DNA of 50,475 nt, from the NCBI GenBank assembly GCA_002482005.1, contig DLFD01000052.1, positions 1,314-51,788 of the forward strand. The letters run 5' to 3'. This document shows positions 8,413 through 15,825 of the stretch, piece by piece; the first letter of the stretch is position 1, and every line of letters starts with the position of its first letter. Source of the DNA: Lachnospiraceae bacterium UBA7729 (GTDB taxonomy: Bacteria > Bacillota > Clostridia > Lachnospirales > Lachnospiraceae). Position numbers and translations under genes: made by a program. The notes under the pieces are model-generated. The model worked only from the letters and a program-made list of their open reading frames with translations, was not told where the DNA came from and ran no database searches.

Positions 8413-9417
8413 ATGACAGACACGATTACGATGGCTCATGGCGCTGGCGGCAGGCAGACGTCTGAGCTGATCCACAGCATCTTTCAGAAGCATCTTGGTA
8501 ATGAATTTTTCACCGCGGATGATGCCGCAGTCCTGCCGGAGGTCCACGGAAAACTTGCCATGACGACGGATGGATTCATCGTCTCCCCGCAGTTTTTCCC
8601 GGGAGGCAACATCGGCAAGCTGAGTATCTGCGGTACGGTCAACGACCTTTCCTGCATGGGAGCGAAGCCTCTCTACATGACCTGCGGCTTTGTTATCGAG
8701 GAAGGTTTCAAGGTAGCAGATCTCGACAAAATCGCGGCTGCCATGGAGAAGACTGCCGATGAGGTTGGCGTCCATCTCGTGGCAGGGGATACCAAGGTCG
8801 CCGGCAAGGGGCAGTGCGGAGGCGTCTTTATCACGACCACCGGAGTGGGTGAGATCATGGATGGCGTCCGTACTTCCGGGGCTCTTGCAAAGCCGGGTGA
8901 TTCCATCATTGTGACCGGCGATATCGGCCGCCATGGGACCGCGATTCTGCTATCCCGTGATGATTACGGAATCGAGGCCGACGTGACTTCCGACTGCGCG
9001 CCTCTCTGGAACGCGGTCCATGCGGCACTGACCGCAGTTCCGGATCTTCACGTCATCCGTGATGCCACCAGAGGCGGAGTCGGAACGGTTCTCTATGAGA
9101 TCGCTTCGGAGTCCGGAGTCGGGATCCGACTTGATTCCGAAAAGATCCCGGTCGACCCGGCCGTACGTGGAGTCTGCGGCATGCTCGGCCTCGAGCCCCT
9201 TTATCTTGCCTGTGAAGGAAGACTTGTCATCTTCTGTCCGGAGGCGGAAACATCGAAGCTTCTGGAGGTCCTTCATGATCAGAAGTACACGGAAGGCGCC
9301 CAGGTGATTGGCCATGTCACCGAAGATATGCCAGGCAGAGTCGTCATGACAACCGAGATTGGTGCAGAAACGCTGCTTCCGGAGCCCGGCAACGAACTTC
9401 TGCCGCGAATCTGCTGA
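8413..9417 (+). CDS. hypE: Carbamoyl-dehydratase HypE
   Basis: HypE accepts the carbamoyl group from HypF on its C-terminal Cys, dehydrates it with ATP to a thiocyanate, and passes cyanide to iron on HypCD. The protein begins MTDTITMAHGAGGRQTSELI, has the AIR-synthase/PurM-like ATP-binding core (GNIGKLSICGTVNDL, GDTKVAGKGQCGG, RDATRGGVGTVLYEI), and ends exactly in LPRIC, the obligatory modified Cys. Length is normal (334 aa). The frame is open upstream through the repeat array; ATG 8413 with AAGGAG at 8399-8404 is the family start. Confidence 0.96.
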   Translation: MTDTITMAHGAGGRQTSELIHSIFQKHLGNEFFTADDAAVLPEVHGKLAMTTDGFIVSPQFFPGGNIGKLSICGTVNDLSCMGAKPLYMTCGFVIEEGFKVADLDKIAAAMEKTADEVGVHLVAGDTKVAGKGQCGGVFITTTGVGEIMDGVRTSGALAKPGDSIIVTGDIGRHGTAILLSRDDYGIEADVTSDCAPLWNAVHAALTAVPDLHVIRDATRGGVGTVLYEIASESGVGIRLDSEKIPVDPAVRGVCGMLGLEPLYLACEGRLVIFCPEAETSKLLEVLHDQKYTEGAQVIGHVTEDMPGRVVMTTEIGAETLLPEPGNELLPRIC

Positions 9418-9422
9418 CACCA

Positions 9423-9545
9423 GTACCGCAGTGCAGAATGGCAGAAGCATACAAGACATTCTGCACTTGCGGTACGCCTCACACTGAGAGCGGAGCTCTG
9501 TGTCAGCAGAGTGAAAGCGCGAAGCTTTGCGTCAACAGAGCATCA
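9423..9545. repeat. Large hairpin and degenerate 29-bp repeat between hypE and the TM1266-type gene
   Basis: TACCGCAGTGCAGAATG (9423-9439) pairs with CATTCTGCACTTGCGGTA (9457-9474) with a single bulge, giving a stable 17-bp stem without a T-run. Directly after it come two diverged copies of a 29-bp unit (around 9489 and 9518), each with a small internal palindrome (GAGC..GCTC and AAGC..GCTT). Confidence 0.65.
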
Positions 9546-9576
9546 CCATACACAGCATGCAGCGGAGGACAGGATC

Positions 9577-9843
9577 ATGGAAACAAGAGTTGCGGTTATT
9601 GCAGTCATCATTGAAAACGAGGAATCTGTGTCAAAGGTCAACGAGCTTCTTCACACAGCTCGCGAATACATCATCGGCCGTATGGGGATTCCCTACAAGG
9701 CAAGAGGCATAAACCTCATCAGTATCGCGGTCGATGCTCCTCAGCCTCTGATTGCAGAACTTTCCGGCAGGCTTGGCCAGCTGCCAGGTGTAAGCGCGAA
9801 GACAGCATACTCGAATGTGATCTCCAAAGCAGAGGGTCACTGA
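9577..9843 (+). CDS. TM1266-type iron-only hydrogenase system regulator-like protein
   Basis: An 88-residue protein of the small ACT/NikR-C-like family typified by Thermotoga TM1266, found next to [FeFe]-hydrogenase maturation genes. It shows the family pattern VAVIAVIIEN...VNELLHTAREYIIGRMGIPY, then INLISIAVDAP and a Leu-Pro-Gly-Val segment (GQLPGVSAKTAYS). No DNA-binding domain is visible, so it may sense a ligand or oligomerise rather than bind DNA. ATG 9577 has GGAGG at 9564-9568. Position between hypE and the second nitrogenase-like pair, with hydE downstream, ties it to this cofactor locus. Confidence 0.8.
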   Translation: METRVAVIAVIIENEESVSKVNELLHTAREYIIGRMGIPYKARGINLISIAVDAPQPLIAELSGRLGQLPGVSAKTAYSNVISKAEGH

Positions 9844-9980
9844 TAGAAAGACACAAAAATCGATATACATCGATGTGTTGATACGATAATGACTGGATGA
9901 ACGCTGGATGTCAGTCGGGTATAGATACGCATAGAGACGTATAGACACCTACAGATACGTCACAGATACAGATCACACAG

Positions 9981-10056
9981 TGGCGCACAGAGACGTACAA
10001 TCGCACAGAGGCTTACAGTGGCGCACAGAGACGTACAAATCATACAGAGATGCACA
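9981..10056. repeat. 38-bp direct repeat upstream of B1 (2 units)
   Basis: TGGCGCACAGAGACGTACAA occurs at 9981 and 10019. Shorter CAGAGACGTA/CAGATACGT-like words run through 9900-10050. The 242-bp gap between the TM1266-type gene and B1 holds no other feature that I can recognise. Confidence 0.7.
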
Positions 10057-10085
10057 GAGAAAAAGATGCCCTGGGGGAGAATCTT

Positions 10086-12101
10086 ATGCTGACAAGACTT
10101 GGACCACATCTATATAAGGAAAAATATATCGATTCGACGATCAGTCAGAGTACTGGCGCCGCAGACGGTTCAGCGGTCAGTCAGAGTACTGGCGCCGCGG
10201 ACGGTTCAGCGGTCAGCCAGAGCGCTGATTTCCTGGGAAGAGAGTCCGGTCCCGTGGGGAAAAAGTCCGGTCCCGTGCGAAGAGAGTCCGATTTCGTGGG
10301 GGAAAAGTCCGGTTCTGCGGGGAAGATCGCCCTCAGCGGCCGCCCGTCTCCGTCCGCAGTCGTGAAGATATCGGAAGCTGCATACCCGAAGATCTTTCCA
10401 TGGCGCCTCGAGTACAACTGCCCGGTCCACGAGCACTGGAACATCGTACACACTGGCATGCTGATCCCGGAATGCCAGCAGATCTATGTCTGCTCGGACA
10501 ATTGCCTGAGAGGCGTCATCATGACCGCAGATGAGATGGACGCTGCGCAGCGCATTTCTTCCGTCATGCCGACCGAGCGCGAGGTTGTGTCGGGGCAGCT
10601 GGAACAGGTGACCATCGAAGGCGTTTCCGATGTGATCCGCCGCCTGCCGAAAAGGCCGCGCGCAGCTTTGGTCTTTCTCGTCTGCATGCATCACTTCATC
10701 GGAGCAGATTCCCGCTACATCTTCGGCCAGCTGCAGAACCGCTTTCCGGATATCGATATCATGCCCTGCTTCATGGATCCAATCATGCAGAAAGTCTCGC
10801 TGACGCCCGAGCAGAAGCAGCGAAAGAGCATGATGGCGGTCCTGCCGAACCTGCCGGTGAATCTGCATGCCGTCAGCATTCTGGGAGACGACCTCCGCCT
10901 TCCGGAAAGTTCCGACATCAGCCGGCTGCTCGCCTCGCGCGGGATCGCCGTAAAGCAGGTCATGGACTGCCGCACCTACGACGACTACCTCGCTATGGGC
11001 GACAGCTTCCTTCTGCTGACCCGGTCGGCGCTTTCGGTCTACGGCCTGAAGGCTCTTGCTCAGAAAAATGGGCGCCACGCCTTCTATCTTCCGCCGGCTG
11101 CAATGGACAGCCAGATCGAGGAGAGTCTGCGGAGACTGATAGCGGCTGTGGGAGATGCCGGAGATGAGACGGCTGTGGGAGGATGCGCTAAGTCTGGCAG
11201 TCTGACAGCAGGAAGTGCCGCGGATTGGTCTGAAGAAGATCGTGAGGCATCGAACTGCTCACCAGATAAACAGAACGCTTTCCGGAAACGGACGGGGGTA
11301 AGTCTGAATTCCTTCTTCCTTGAAGAGAAACAGAAGACGAAAGCCGCATATGAAAAGGTGAAGGAAGAGATCGGCGACGCTGAGATCTGGATGGACTACA
11401 TCGCATTTCCGAGACCGCTGAGCTTCGCACGCAGGCTGCTTACGGAAGGATTCCGGGTGACCAGGGTCTGCATGGACGGAGTGAGCCCGGAGGAGGAAGA
11501 GGACTTCCGGTATCTGCAGGAAAACTTCCCGGAGATGGAGATCCAGTCCACCTCGCACGTCGAGGCGAGAGAGAAGGCAAAGATCCGGTGGCAGGGAGGC
11601 AGCGGACTTCACGACAGCCCGGTTTATTCCGATGAGGAAGCGGGGCAGGAGCCCGGATCTGTGAAGGAGCCCGAATCTGTGAAGGAGCCCGGACCTGTGA
11701 AGGAGCCCGAATCTGTGAAGGAGCCCGAATCTGTGAAGGCGGAAGATGGTGCAGAGACGGCTGGAACTTCAGGGAAAGCACCAGGAGAGGCACCAGGGAA
11801 GATCCTGGCGCTGGGACCTAAGGCAGCATTCTTTGCGGATACGCCCTATTTCGTCAACTGGATCGAGAATGATGGCAACTGGGGCTGGGACGGTCTCAGG
11901 AAACTCGCATCGGCGATGGTCGATGCGTGGAACCATCCAAAGGATACCAGGGACCTGGTGCAGCGAAAGGGACTCGGACTGCCGTCTGTGGTTGAGAAGG
12001 CACAGGCGGATAGCAGGATGACAGCCGGCCGGGCGATGGCTTCGGTATCAGGAGCTTTGGCGGCAGACAGTCGGACTGTGCGGAAAGAAGGCAGTGTATG
12101 A
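10086..12101 (+). CDS. Nitrogenase component 1-like protein, alpha-type (B1)
   Basis: A 671-residue alpha-type homologue of A1. Unlike A1 it keeps a Cys at all three nitrogenase-type positions: YNCPVHEHW (C112), VCSDNC (C136 and C140) and FLVCMHHFIGAD (C200). Later Rossmann segments include VNLHAVSILGDDLRL and AMGDSFLLLTRSALSVYG. The first about 80 residues are repeat-derived (VSQSTGAADGSA, then SGPVGKK-type units) and precede the conserved core, and a KEPESV repeat lies near residues 522-551. GGGGAG about seven bases before ATG 10086 supports this start over the upstream in-frame ATG at 10050. Its stop overlaps the start of B2 by four bases. The homology is clear but the reaction is unknown. 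Confidence 0.72.
   Translation: MLTRLGPHLYKEKYIDSTISQSTGAADGSAVSQSTGAADGSAVSQSADFLGRESGPVGKKSGPVRRESDFVGEKSGSAGKIALSGRPSPSAVVKISEAAYPKIFPWRLEYNCPVHEHWNIVHTGMLIPECQQIYVCSDNCLRGVIMTADEMDAAQRISSVMPTEREVVSGQLEQVTIEGVSDVIRRLPKRPRAALVFLVCMHHFIGADSRYIFGQLQNRFPDIDIMPCFMDPIMQKVSLTPEQKQRKSMMAVLPNLPVNLHAVSILGDDLRLPESSDISRLLASRGIAVKQVMDCRTYDDYLAMGDSFLLLTRSALSVYGLKALAQKNGRHAFYLPPAAMDSQIEESLRRLIAAVGDAGDETAVGGCAKSGSLTAGSAADWSEEDREASNCSPDKQNAFRKRTGVSLNSFFLEEKQKTKAAYEKVKEEIGDAEIWMDYIAFPRPLSFARRLLTEGFRVTRVCMDGVSPEEEEDFRYLQENFPEMEIQSTSHVEAREKAKIRWQGGSGLHDSPVYSDEEAGQEPGSVKEPESVKEPGPVKEPESVKEPESVKAEDGAETAGTSGKAPGEAPGKILALGPKAAFFADTPYFVNWIENDGNWGWDGLRKLASAMVDAWNHPKDTRDLVQRKGLGLPSVVEKAQADSRMTAGRAMASVSGALAADSRTVRKEGSV
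10141..10324. repeat. 36-bp and about 24-27-bp tandem repeats in the B1 N-terminus
   Basis: Units of 36 bp start at 10141, 10177 and 10213 (third degenerate), encoding SQSTGAADGSAV. They are followed by about four shorter units encoding SGPVGKK/RRESDFVGEK-like stretches up to 10324. All are in frame. Confidence 0.85.
11649..11738. repeat. 18-bp in-frame tandem repeat in B1 (5 units)
   Basis: Units of 18 bp start at 11649, 11667, 11685, 11703 and 11721, encoding EPxxVK hexamers (EPGSVK, EPESVK, EPGPVK). They form a charged linker before the C-terminal conserved segment ILALGPKAAFFADTPYF. Confidence 0.92.
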
Positions 12102-13666
12102 AGGAAGCTTACAGGATCCTGCCCGTGTACGCAGGCGACGTTTCAGGAATCGCTTCCGCCCTCTATGAGCTTGGCGGCATGGTGGTCATCCACGATCCGT
12201 CCGGCTGCAACTCGACTTACAACACCCATGACGAGATCCGCTGGTATGATCAGGAAAGCTATATCTTCCTCTCCGGCCTGAACATGCGGGACGCTGTGCT
12301 CGGCAATGACAGGAAGTTCATCGATGACATCGTCGATGCATTCTGCCAGCTGGACCCGAAGCCTCGTTTCATCGCCATCTGTAATTCGCCGGTCCCATAT
12401 CTGAACGGGACCGATTTCAAGGCTATCTGCCGTATCGTCGAGCGTCGATGCAAGGTCAGGACCTTCTATGTGCAGAGCAACGGCATGTATGACTACGTGA
12501 GAGGGGCCGGGCTGGCATTGCTGGAATATGCAAAGAACATGCTGCCGGAGAAGCAAGGAAGCCCGGAGGCACATTCCGGGGGACAGATATCTGGTACTTT
12601 GATAAGACGAAAACCTGGGAAAGCAGATGGACAGGTACCTGATGCATTAGGGCAAGCGGCGGAGTGGGTACTGCAAGCGGAGAAGCAGCCGACAGGAGGG
12701 GAATCTGTAACAGCAGAAGATGCGGCGGAAGAAAGACGAAGCGTCCGGATCAACGTCCTTGGGGCTACCCCTCTGACTTACGGCAATATTCATGCGGTTC
12801 CACATCTCAGGAAGATTCTCGAGGAGGGCGGTTTTCAGGTCCAGTCGGTCTGGGCCATGGGCAGCAGGCCGGAAGAACTCGATACATCGACAGATGCCGA
12901 TGTGAATCTCGTGATCTCTGATACAGGGATCCTGGCAGCTGAGTATTTCCTGGAACAGTATGGGATCCCATATGTGGCAGGCGTCCCGGTTTCGGAGAAA
13001 GCCTGGGCAGAGCTGGCGACCACCCTCACGCTGGCGGCCCATGGGCATCCGGCAGACCCCACCCACGCGTCGGCGGCCCATGGGCATCCGGCGGACACCA
13101 CCCTCACGCTGGCGGCCCATGGGCATCCGGCGGACACCACCCACGCGTCGGCGGCCCAGAGCCGTCCGGCAGACCCCACCCACATGGAGACTGCCCAGGC
13201 GGAGGGAGAAAAAAACAGAAGGCCGGGCAGGGTCAAGGTCTTCATCGGGGAAGCGGTGCTGATGTGCGCGCTTGCAGCTGACTGTGAGGAGAAGGCCTAT
13301 GTCCTCTGCCCCTTTGGGGAAAGCTGGGAATTCTGCAGGAAAGCACAGGAAAACGCACAGAGCTTCATGGGATATCCGGAAAGACCGGACAATTTGAAAA
13401 AAACAGATGGTTCTGGGAAATCGGACGAAGACTTCCGTTTCTTTGACGGAGAAGAACAGCTGCAGCAGGCGCTTGATCTCATCCGGGACGAGAATCCGGA
13501 GGCGCAGATCGAAGTGTGGGCGGACCCCATGTACCGGCTGGTGATCGGTGGGCAGTTTGCATTTCACAGCATGCCGACCCTGGCCTTGTCAGGAAGAATG
13601 TATCAGGCGGAATATCCGGACTTTTTCGGATGGAAAGCAGGAACTTATTTCTTAGTGTGCCGCTGA
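12098..13666 (+). CDS. Nitrogenase component 1-like protein, beta-type (B2)
   Basis: A 522-residue paralogue of A2: ALYELGGMVVIHDPSGC (C37), DAVLGNDRKFIDDIVD, then AICNSPVPYLNGTD, which has a Cys (C95) just before the loop where A2 has none. A later domain has INVLGATPLTYGNIH and VWAMGSRPEELDTSTDADVN, typical of nitrogenase-fold domain changes. It overlaps B1 by ATGA and probably forms a heterodimer with it. Two insertions lie at domain linkers: a Gly/Gln-rich stretch (about residues 150-208) and a 39-bp repeat (about 309-362). HydE follows 74 bp downstream. Confidence 0.72.
   Translation: MKEAYRILPVYAGDVSGIASALYELGGMVVIHDPSGCNSTYNTHDEIRWYDQESYIFLSGLNMRDAVLGNDRKFIDDIVDAFCQLDPKPRFIAICNSPVPYLNGTDFKAICRIVERRCKVRTFYVQSNGMYDYVRGAGLALLEYAKNMLPEKQGSPEAHSGGQISGTLIRRKPGKADGQVPDALGQAAEWVLQAEKQPTGGESVTAEDAAEERRSVRINVLGATPLTYGNIHAVPHLRKILEEGGFQVQSVWAMGSRPEELDTSTDADVNLVISDTGILAAEYFLEQYGIPYVAGVPVSEKAWAELATTLTLAAHGHPADPTHASAAHGHPADTTLTLAAHGHPADTTHASAAQSRPADPTHMETAQAEGEKNRRPGRVKVFIGEAVLMCALAADCEEKAYVLCPFGESWEFCRKAQENAQSFMGYPERPDNLKKTDGSGKSDEDFRFFDGEEQLQQALDLIRDENPEAQIEVWADPMYRLVIGGQFAFHSMPTLALSGRMYQAEYPDFFGWKAGTYFLVCR
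13023..13185. repeat. 39-bp in-frame tandem repeat in B2 (4 units)
   Basis: The word GGCGGCCCATGGGC or a variant recurs at 13033, 13072, 13111 and 13150. The units encode His/Ala-rich 13-residue repeats (LAAHGHPADTTHA type). Alternate units are more alike than neighbours, suggesting duplication of a two-unit block. Confidence 0.9.
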
Positions 13667-13740
13667 AAAAGGGGAAAAGAGGCGGCACAATCCTGAGAAA
13701 CTTTCTGATATACCGCCGGAAAAGAGAAGAGGAACATCAG

Positions 13741-14784
13741 ATGACCAACGGCGAACGGATCGAACAGTTGTATAAGAAACAGGACCTTCCGGATGAGGAT
13801 TACCTGGCGCTTCTCACGACGATGACGAAGGAAGATTATGACCGGATCTGCAGGAGGGCGCGTGAGGTCCGTGAGCGGGTCTACGGCAGGGAGGTCTACC
13901 TGCGCGGCCTCATCGAGTTCTCGAACTACTGCAGAAATGACTGCTACTACTGCGGTATCCGCCGCAGCAACCGGCATGCCGACCGCTACCGCCTTACCGC
14001 CGATGAGATCGTAGGCTGCACCGACAAAGGATACGAACTGGGCTTTCGGACATTTGTCCTGCAGAGCGGGGAAGACCTGTCCTTCACGACGGACGACATC
14101 TGCGATATTGTGCACCGAATCCGCACAAATCATCCGGACTGCGCTGTCACGCTCTCGATCGGAGAGAAGACGCGGGAGGAGTATCAGGCCTACTTTGATG
14201 CCGGCGCTGAGCGTTATCTGCTCCGTCAGGAAACTTCCGATCCGGTCCACTACGGGAAACTGCATCCGCCGGAGCTGTCGATCGCGAATCGCAAGCGATG
14301 CCTCTATGACCTGAAGGAGATCGGCTATCAGGTGGGCTGCGGGATCATGGTGGGCACCCCTTATCAGACTCCCGGAAATGTGCTGGAGGACATTCGTTTC
14401 ATGCAGGATCTTGGCCCGCACATGATCGGGATCGGACCCTTCATCCATCACAGGGACACACCTTTCCGGGACGAGCCGGACGGTACCCTTCAGGACACCC
14501 TGAACCTGCTGGCGATACTGCGGCTTACATTTCCGCATATCCTGCTCCCGGCGACGACCGCGCTCGGGACCATCCACCCGCTCGGGCGGGAGATGGGCAT
14601 TCTTGCCGGCGCCAATGTGGTAATGCCCAACCTTTCGCCGCGGGGTGTCCGCAGGAAGTATCTGCTCTACGACGGGAAGATCTGCACCGGAGACGAGGCG
14701 GCGGAGTGCAGGCAGTGCATGGAGCGGCGGATCGGGAGAGTCGGATACCAGGTGACTGTGAGCCGGGGAGATTACCGGAAGTGA
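13741..14784 (+). CDS. hydE: [FeFe]-hydrogenase maturase HydE (radical SAM)
   Basis: HydE is a radical SAM enzyme acting on the organometallic Fe(CO)2(CN)-cysteine intermediate during H-cluster assembly. Seen: LRGLIEFSNYCRNDCYYCGI, carrying the CX3CX2C radical-SAM triad; FVLQSGED; YLLRQETSDP; IGIGPFIHHRDTPF; PATTALGTIHPLGRE; and the C-terminal KICTGDEAAECRQC, matching the optional second-cluster Cys set. Length (347 aa) is normal. The start at 13741 (MTNGERIEQL) has an AGAGG stretch upstream. HydG and HydF, the usual partners, are not in the window; instead it ends a nitrogenase-like/Hyp locus, so its substrate here may come from HypCDEF. Confidence 0.93.
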   Translation: MTNGERIEQLYKKQDLPDEDYLALLTTMTKEDYDRICRRAREVRERVYGREVYLRGLIEFSNYCRNDCYYCGIRRSNRHADRYRLTADEIVGCTDKGYELGFRTFVLQSGEDLSFTTDDICDIVHRIRTNHPDCAVTLSIGEKTREEYQAYFDAGAERYLLRQETSDPVHYGKLHPPELSIANRKRCLYDLKEIGYQVGCGIMVGTPYQTPGNVLEDIRFMQDLGPHMIGIGPFIHHRDTPFRDEPDGTLQDTLNLLAILRLTFPHILLPATTALGTIHPLGREMGILAGANVVMPNLSPRGVRRKYLLYDGKICTGDEAAECRQCMERRIGRVGYQVTVSRGDYRK

Positions 14785-14790
14785 TATCCT

Positions 14791-15489
14791 TTGACGGGAA
14801 AGCTGCGGGGCAGCGCCGGGAAAGCTGCGGGGCAGCGCCGGGAAAGCTGCGGAGCCTGCGCCGGTATCTCCGACCCCTGCCGGCTGTTTGATGCTGACTT
14901 TATCGAGCCTGTTTTTGACCTTGATTCGCATACCTTGAAGATACGCTTCGACAGTCTCCGCGAGGAAGGGATCCGAATCAGCGGAGAGAATGCGGAAGCG
15001 ATCCTGGATCTTCCGAATTTCTTTGAGGAGAAGCGGTATCTGATCTCCCTGAATGTGGATAAGCTGTCTCAGGAAACAGATAAGATGCAGATATCAGGCC
15101 CGGAGAGAGAAGATATGTCCGCGCAAAAGGCCACCGTCAGCCTGACATACGCATCTAGGGCGGTCAAACATTTCCTGACCAGTGAAGAGCATATGCCTGA
15201 ACTTTATGTCTGTCACAGGATCAGGGAAATCGGCCTCTTCGACGATGTGCAGGACGGCTTTACGGTCAGTGGTGACGATTCCGGGACCGGCACAGGAGGG
15301 ACCTGCCTGATCCTGACAAAAGGCTTTACGTCCACCTTCGCCATGTGCGGATCAGCGTCAGAACCAGACCGGAACGCTTACCTCGGGCTGGTCTCCCTGA
15401 AGGAACGGACCGGCGTCAACGCCCGGGCTGCCCTGATCGGGCAGACAGGTGAGACTGACGAGGTTCCTGTTTTCACCCCCCTCCCCTGA
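14791..15489 (+). CDS. Unrecognised ORF, 5' end disturbed by repeat
   Basis: A frame of up to 232 codons from a TTG at 14791, with no in-frame ATG near the front and no clear ribosome binding site. The first about 25 codons are the 22-bp repeat described below. After that the sequence looks coding (FDLDSHTLKIRFDSL, NFFEEKRYLISLNVDKL, then YVCHRIREIGLFDDV) with a Gly/Thr-rich loop near 15285-15303. I do not recognise a family. It may be a gene whose original start was replaced by the repeat, or a remnant. It directly precedes the peptide genes and could be connected with them, but there is no direct evidence. Confidence 0.4.
   Translation: MTGKLRGSAGKAAGQRRESCGACAGISDPCRLFDADFIEPVFDLDSHTLKIRFDSLREEGIRISGENAEAILDLPNFFEEKRYLISLNVDKLSQETDKMQISGPEREDMSAQKATVSLTYASRAVKHFLTSEEHMPELYVCHRIREIGLFDDVQDGFTVSGDDSGTGTGGTCLILTKGFTSTFAMCGSASEPDRNAYLGLVSLKERTGVNARAALIGQTGETDEVPVFTPLP
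14799..14864. repeat. 22-bp tandem repeat after hydE (3 units)
   Basis: AAAGCTGCGG words start at 14799, 14821 and 14843, a 22-bp period. The last unit, 14841-14865, is identical over 25 bp to 18847-18871 just upstream of dapA, so this is also a dispersed element. Confidence 0.85.
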
Positions 15490-15513
15490 CGGCCTCCTAA
15501 GACCCTGTATACT
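15486..15513 (+). promoter_or_regulatory. Candidate promoter of the peptide/exporter locus
   Basis: CTGACG at 15486-15491 and TATACT at 15508-15513 are 16 bp apart, a reasonable but imperfect sigma-A promoter. It would start transcription about 75 bp before the first peptide gene. Confidence 0.4.
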
Positions 15514-15571
15514 CTGCATTGTAAAGAAAAGCCAACGTGATCACGAAAGCAAAAACAAAAACAATGCAGAG
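15512..15571. promoter_or_regulatory. Nested inverted repeats in the peptide-gene leader
   Basis: CTCTGCATTG (15512-15521) and CAATGCAGAG (15562-15571) are a perfect 10-bp inverted repeat. Between them lies the perfect 10-bp palindrome CGTGATCACG (15535-15544). The outer arms would form an RNA stem just before the AAGGAGG ribosome binding site at 15581-15587, while the inner palindrome could be a dimer operator. No regulator gene is recognised beside it. Confidence 0.5.
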
Positions 15572-15595
15572 CAAAGATCAAAGGAGGAAAAGATT

Positions 15596-15790
15596 ATGTT
15601 AAAGCAGATGAACGAGAACGATATGAGAGAGGTAAACGGCGGCGGATTTTTCTGCAACTACTGCGGGGTAAAGACCTGGAGTAAAAAGCAGATGAAAGCC
15701 CATCAGATCGCGGCGCATGGCTGCGGCGGCTGGTTCGGAAAAAGCTTCGCCTATCACTTCCACTGGTTCGGAGACTGCACCTGCCGATAA
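15596..15790 (+). CDS. Exported peptide precursor 1 with C2H2 zinc-finger-like core
   Basis: A 64-residue peptide, strong ribosome binding site (AAGGAGG at 15581-15587). Residues 1-16 (MLKQMNENDMREVNGG) look like a double-glycine leader for C39 peptidases. The core starts G17-F18-F19 and has C20-X2-C23-X12-H36-X4-H41, with F18 two residues before the first Cys and M33 at the usual hydrophobic position: the spacing of a classical eukaryote-type C2H2 finger, not the shorter CX2CX9H spacing of bacterial Ros/MucR. Extra Cys (43, 61, 63) and aromatic residues fill the C-terminal half. Precursor 2 and a C39 ABC exporter follow. Bacteriocin, signal or metal-binding roles are all possible; no modifying enzyme is recognised. 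Confidence 0.75.
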   Translation: MLKQMNENDMREVNGGGFFCNYCGVKTWSKKQMKAHQIAAHGCGGWFGKSFAYHFHWFGDCTCR

Positions 15791-15825
15791 TGACCACTTA
15801 AACAGATCTCAAAGGAGAAAAAATT

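Noticed and set aside
7408..9417. A 669-codon frame running through the repeat array into hypE
   Set aside because: The repeat units simply lack stops. HypE has its own AAGGAG and family start at 8413, and the unit length alternates 64/65 bp, so the upstream frame is not conserved between units.
94..13666. A true nitrogen-fixation (nif) cluster
   Set aside because: The proteins lack the canonical P-cluster and FeMo-cofactor ligand sets, no nifH/nifB/nifEN is present, and the neighbours are hydrogenase maturation genes.
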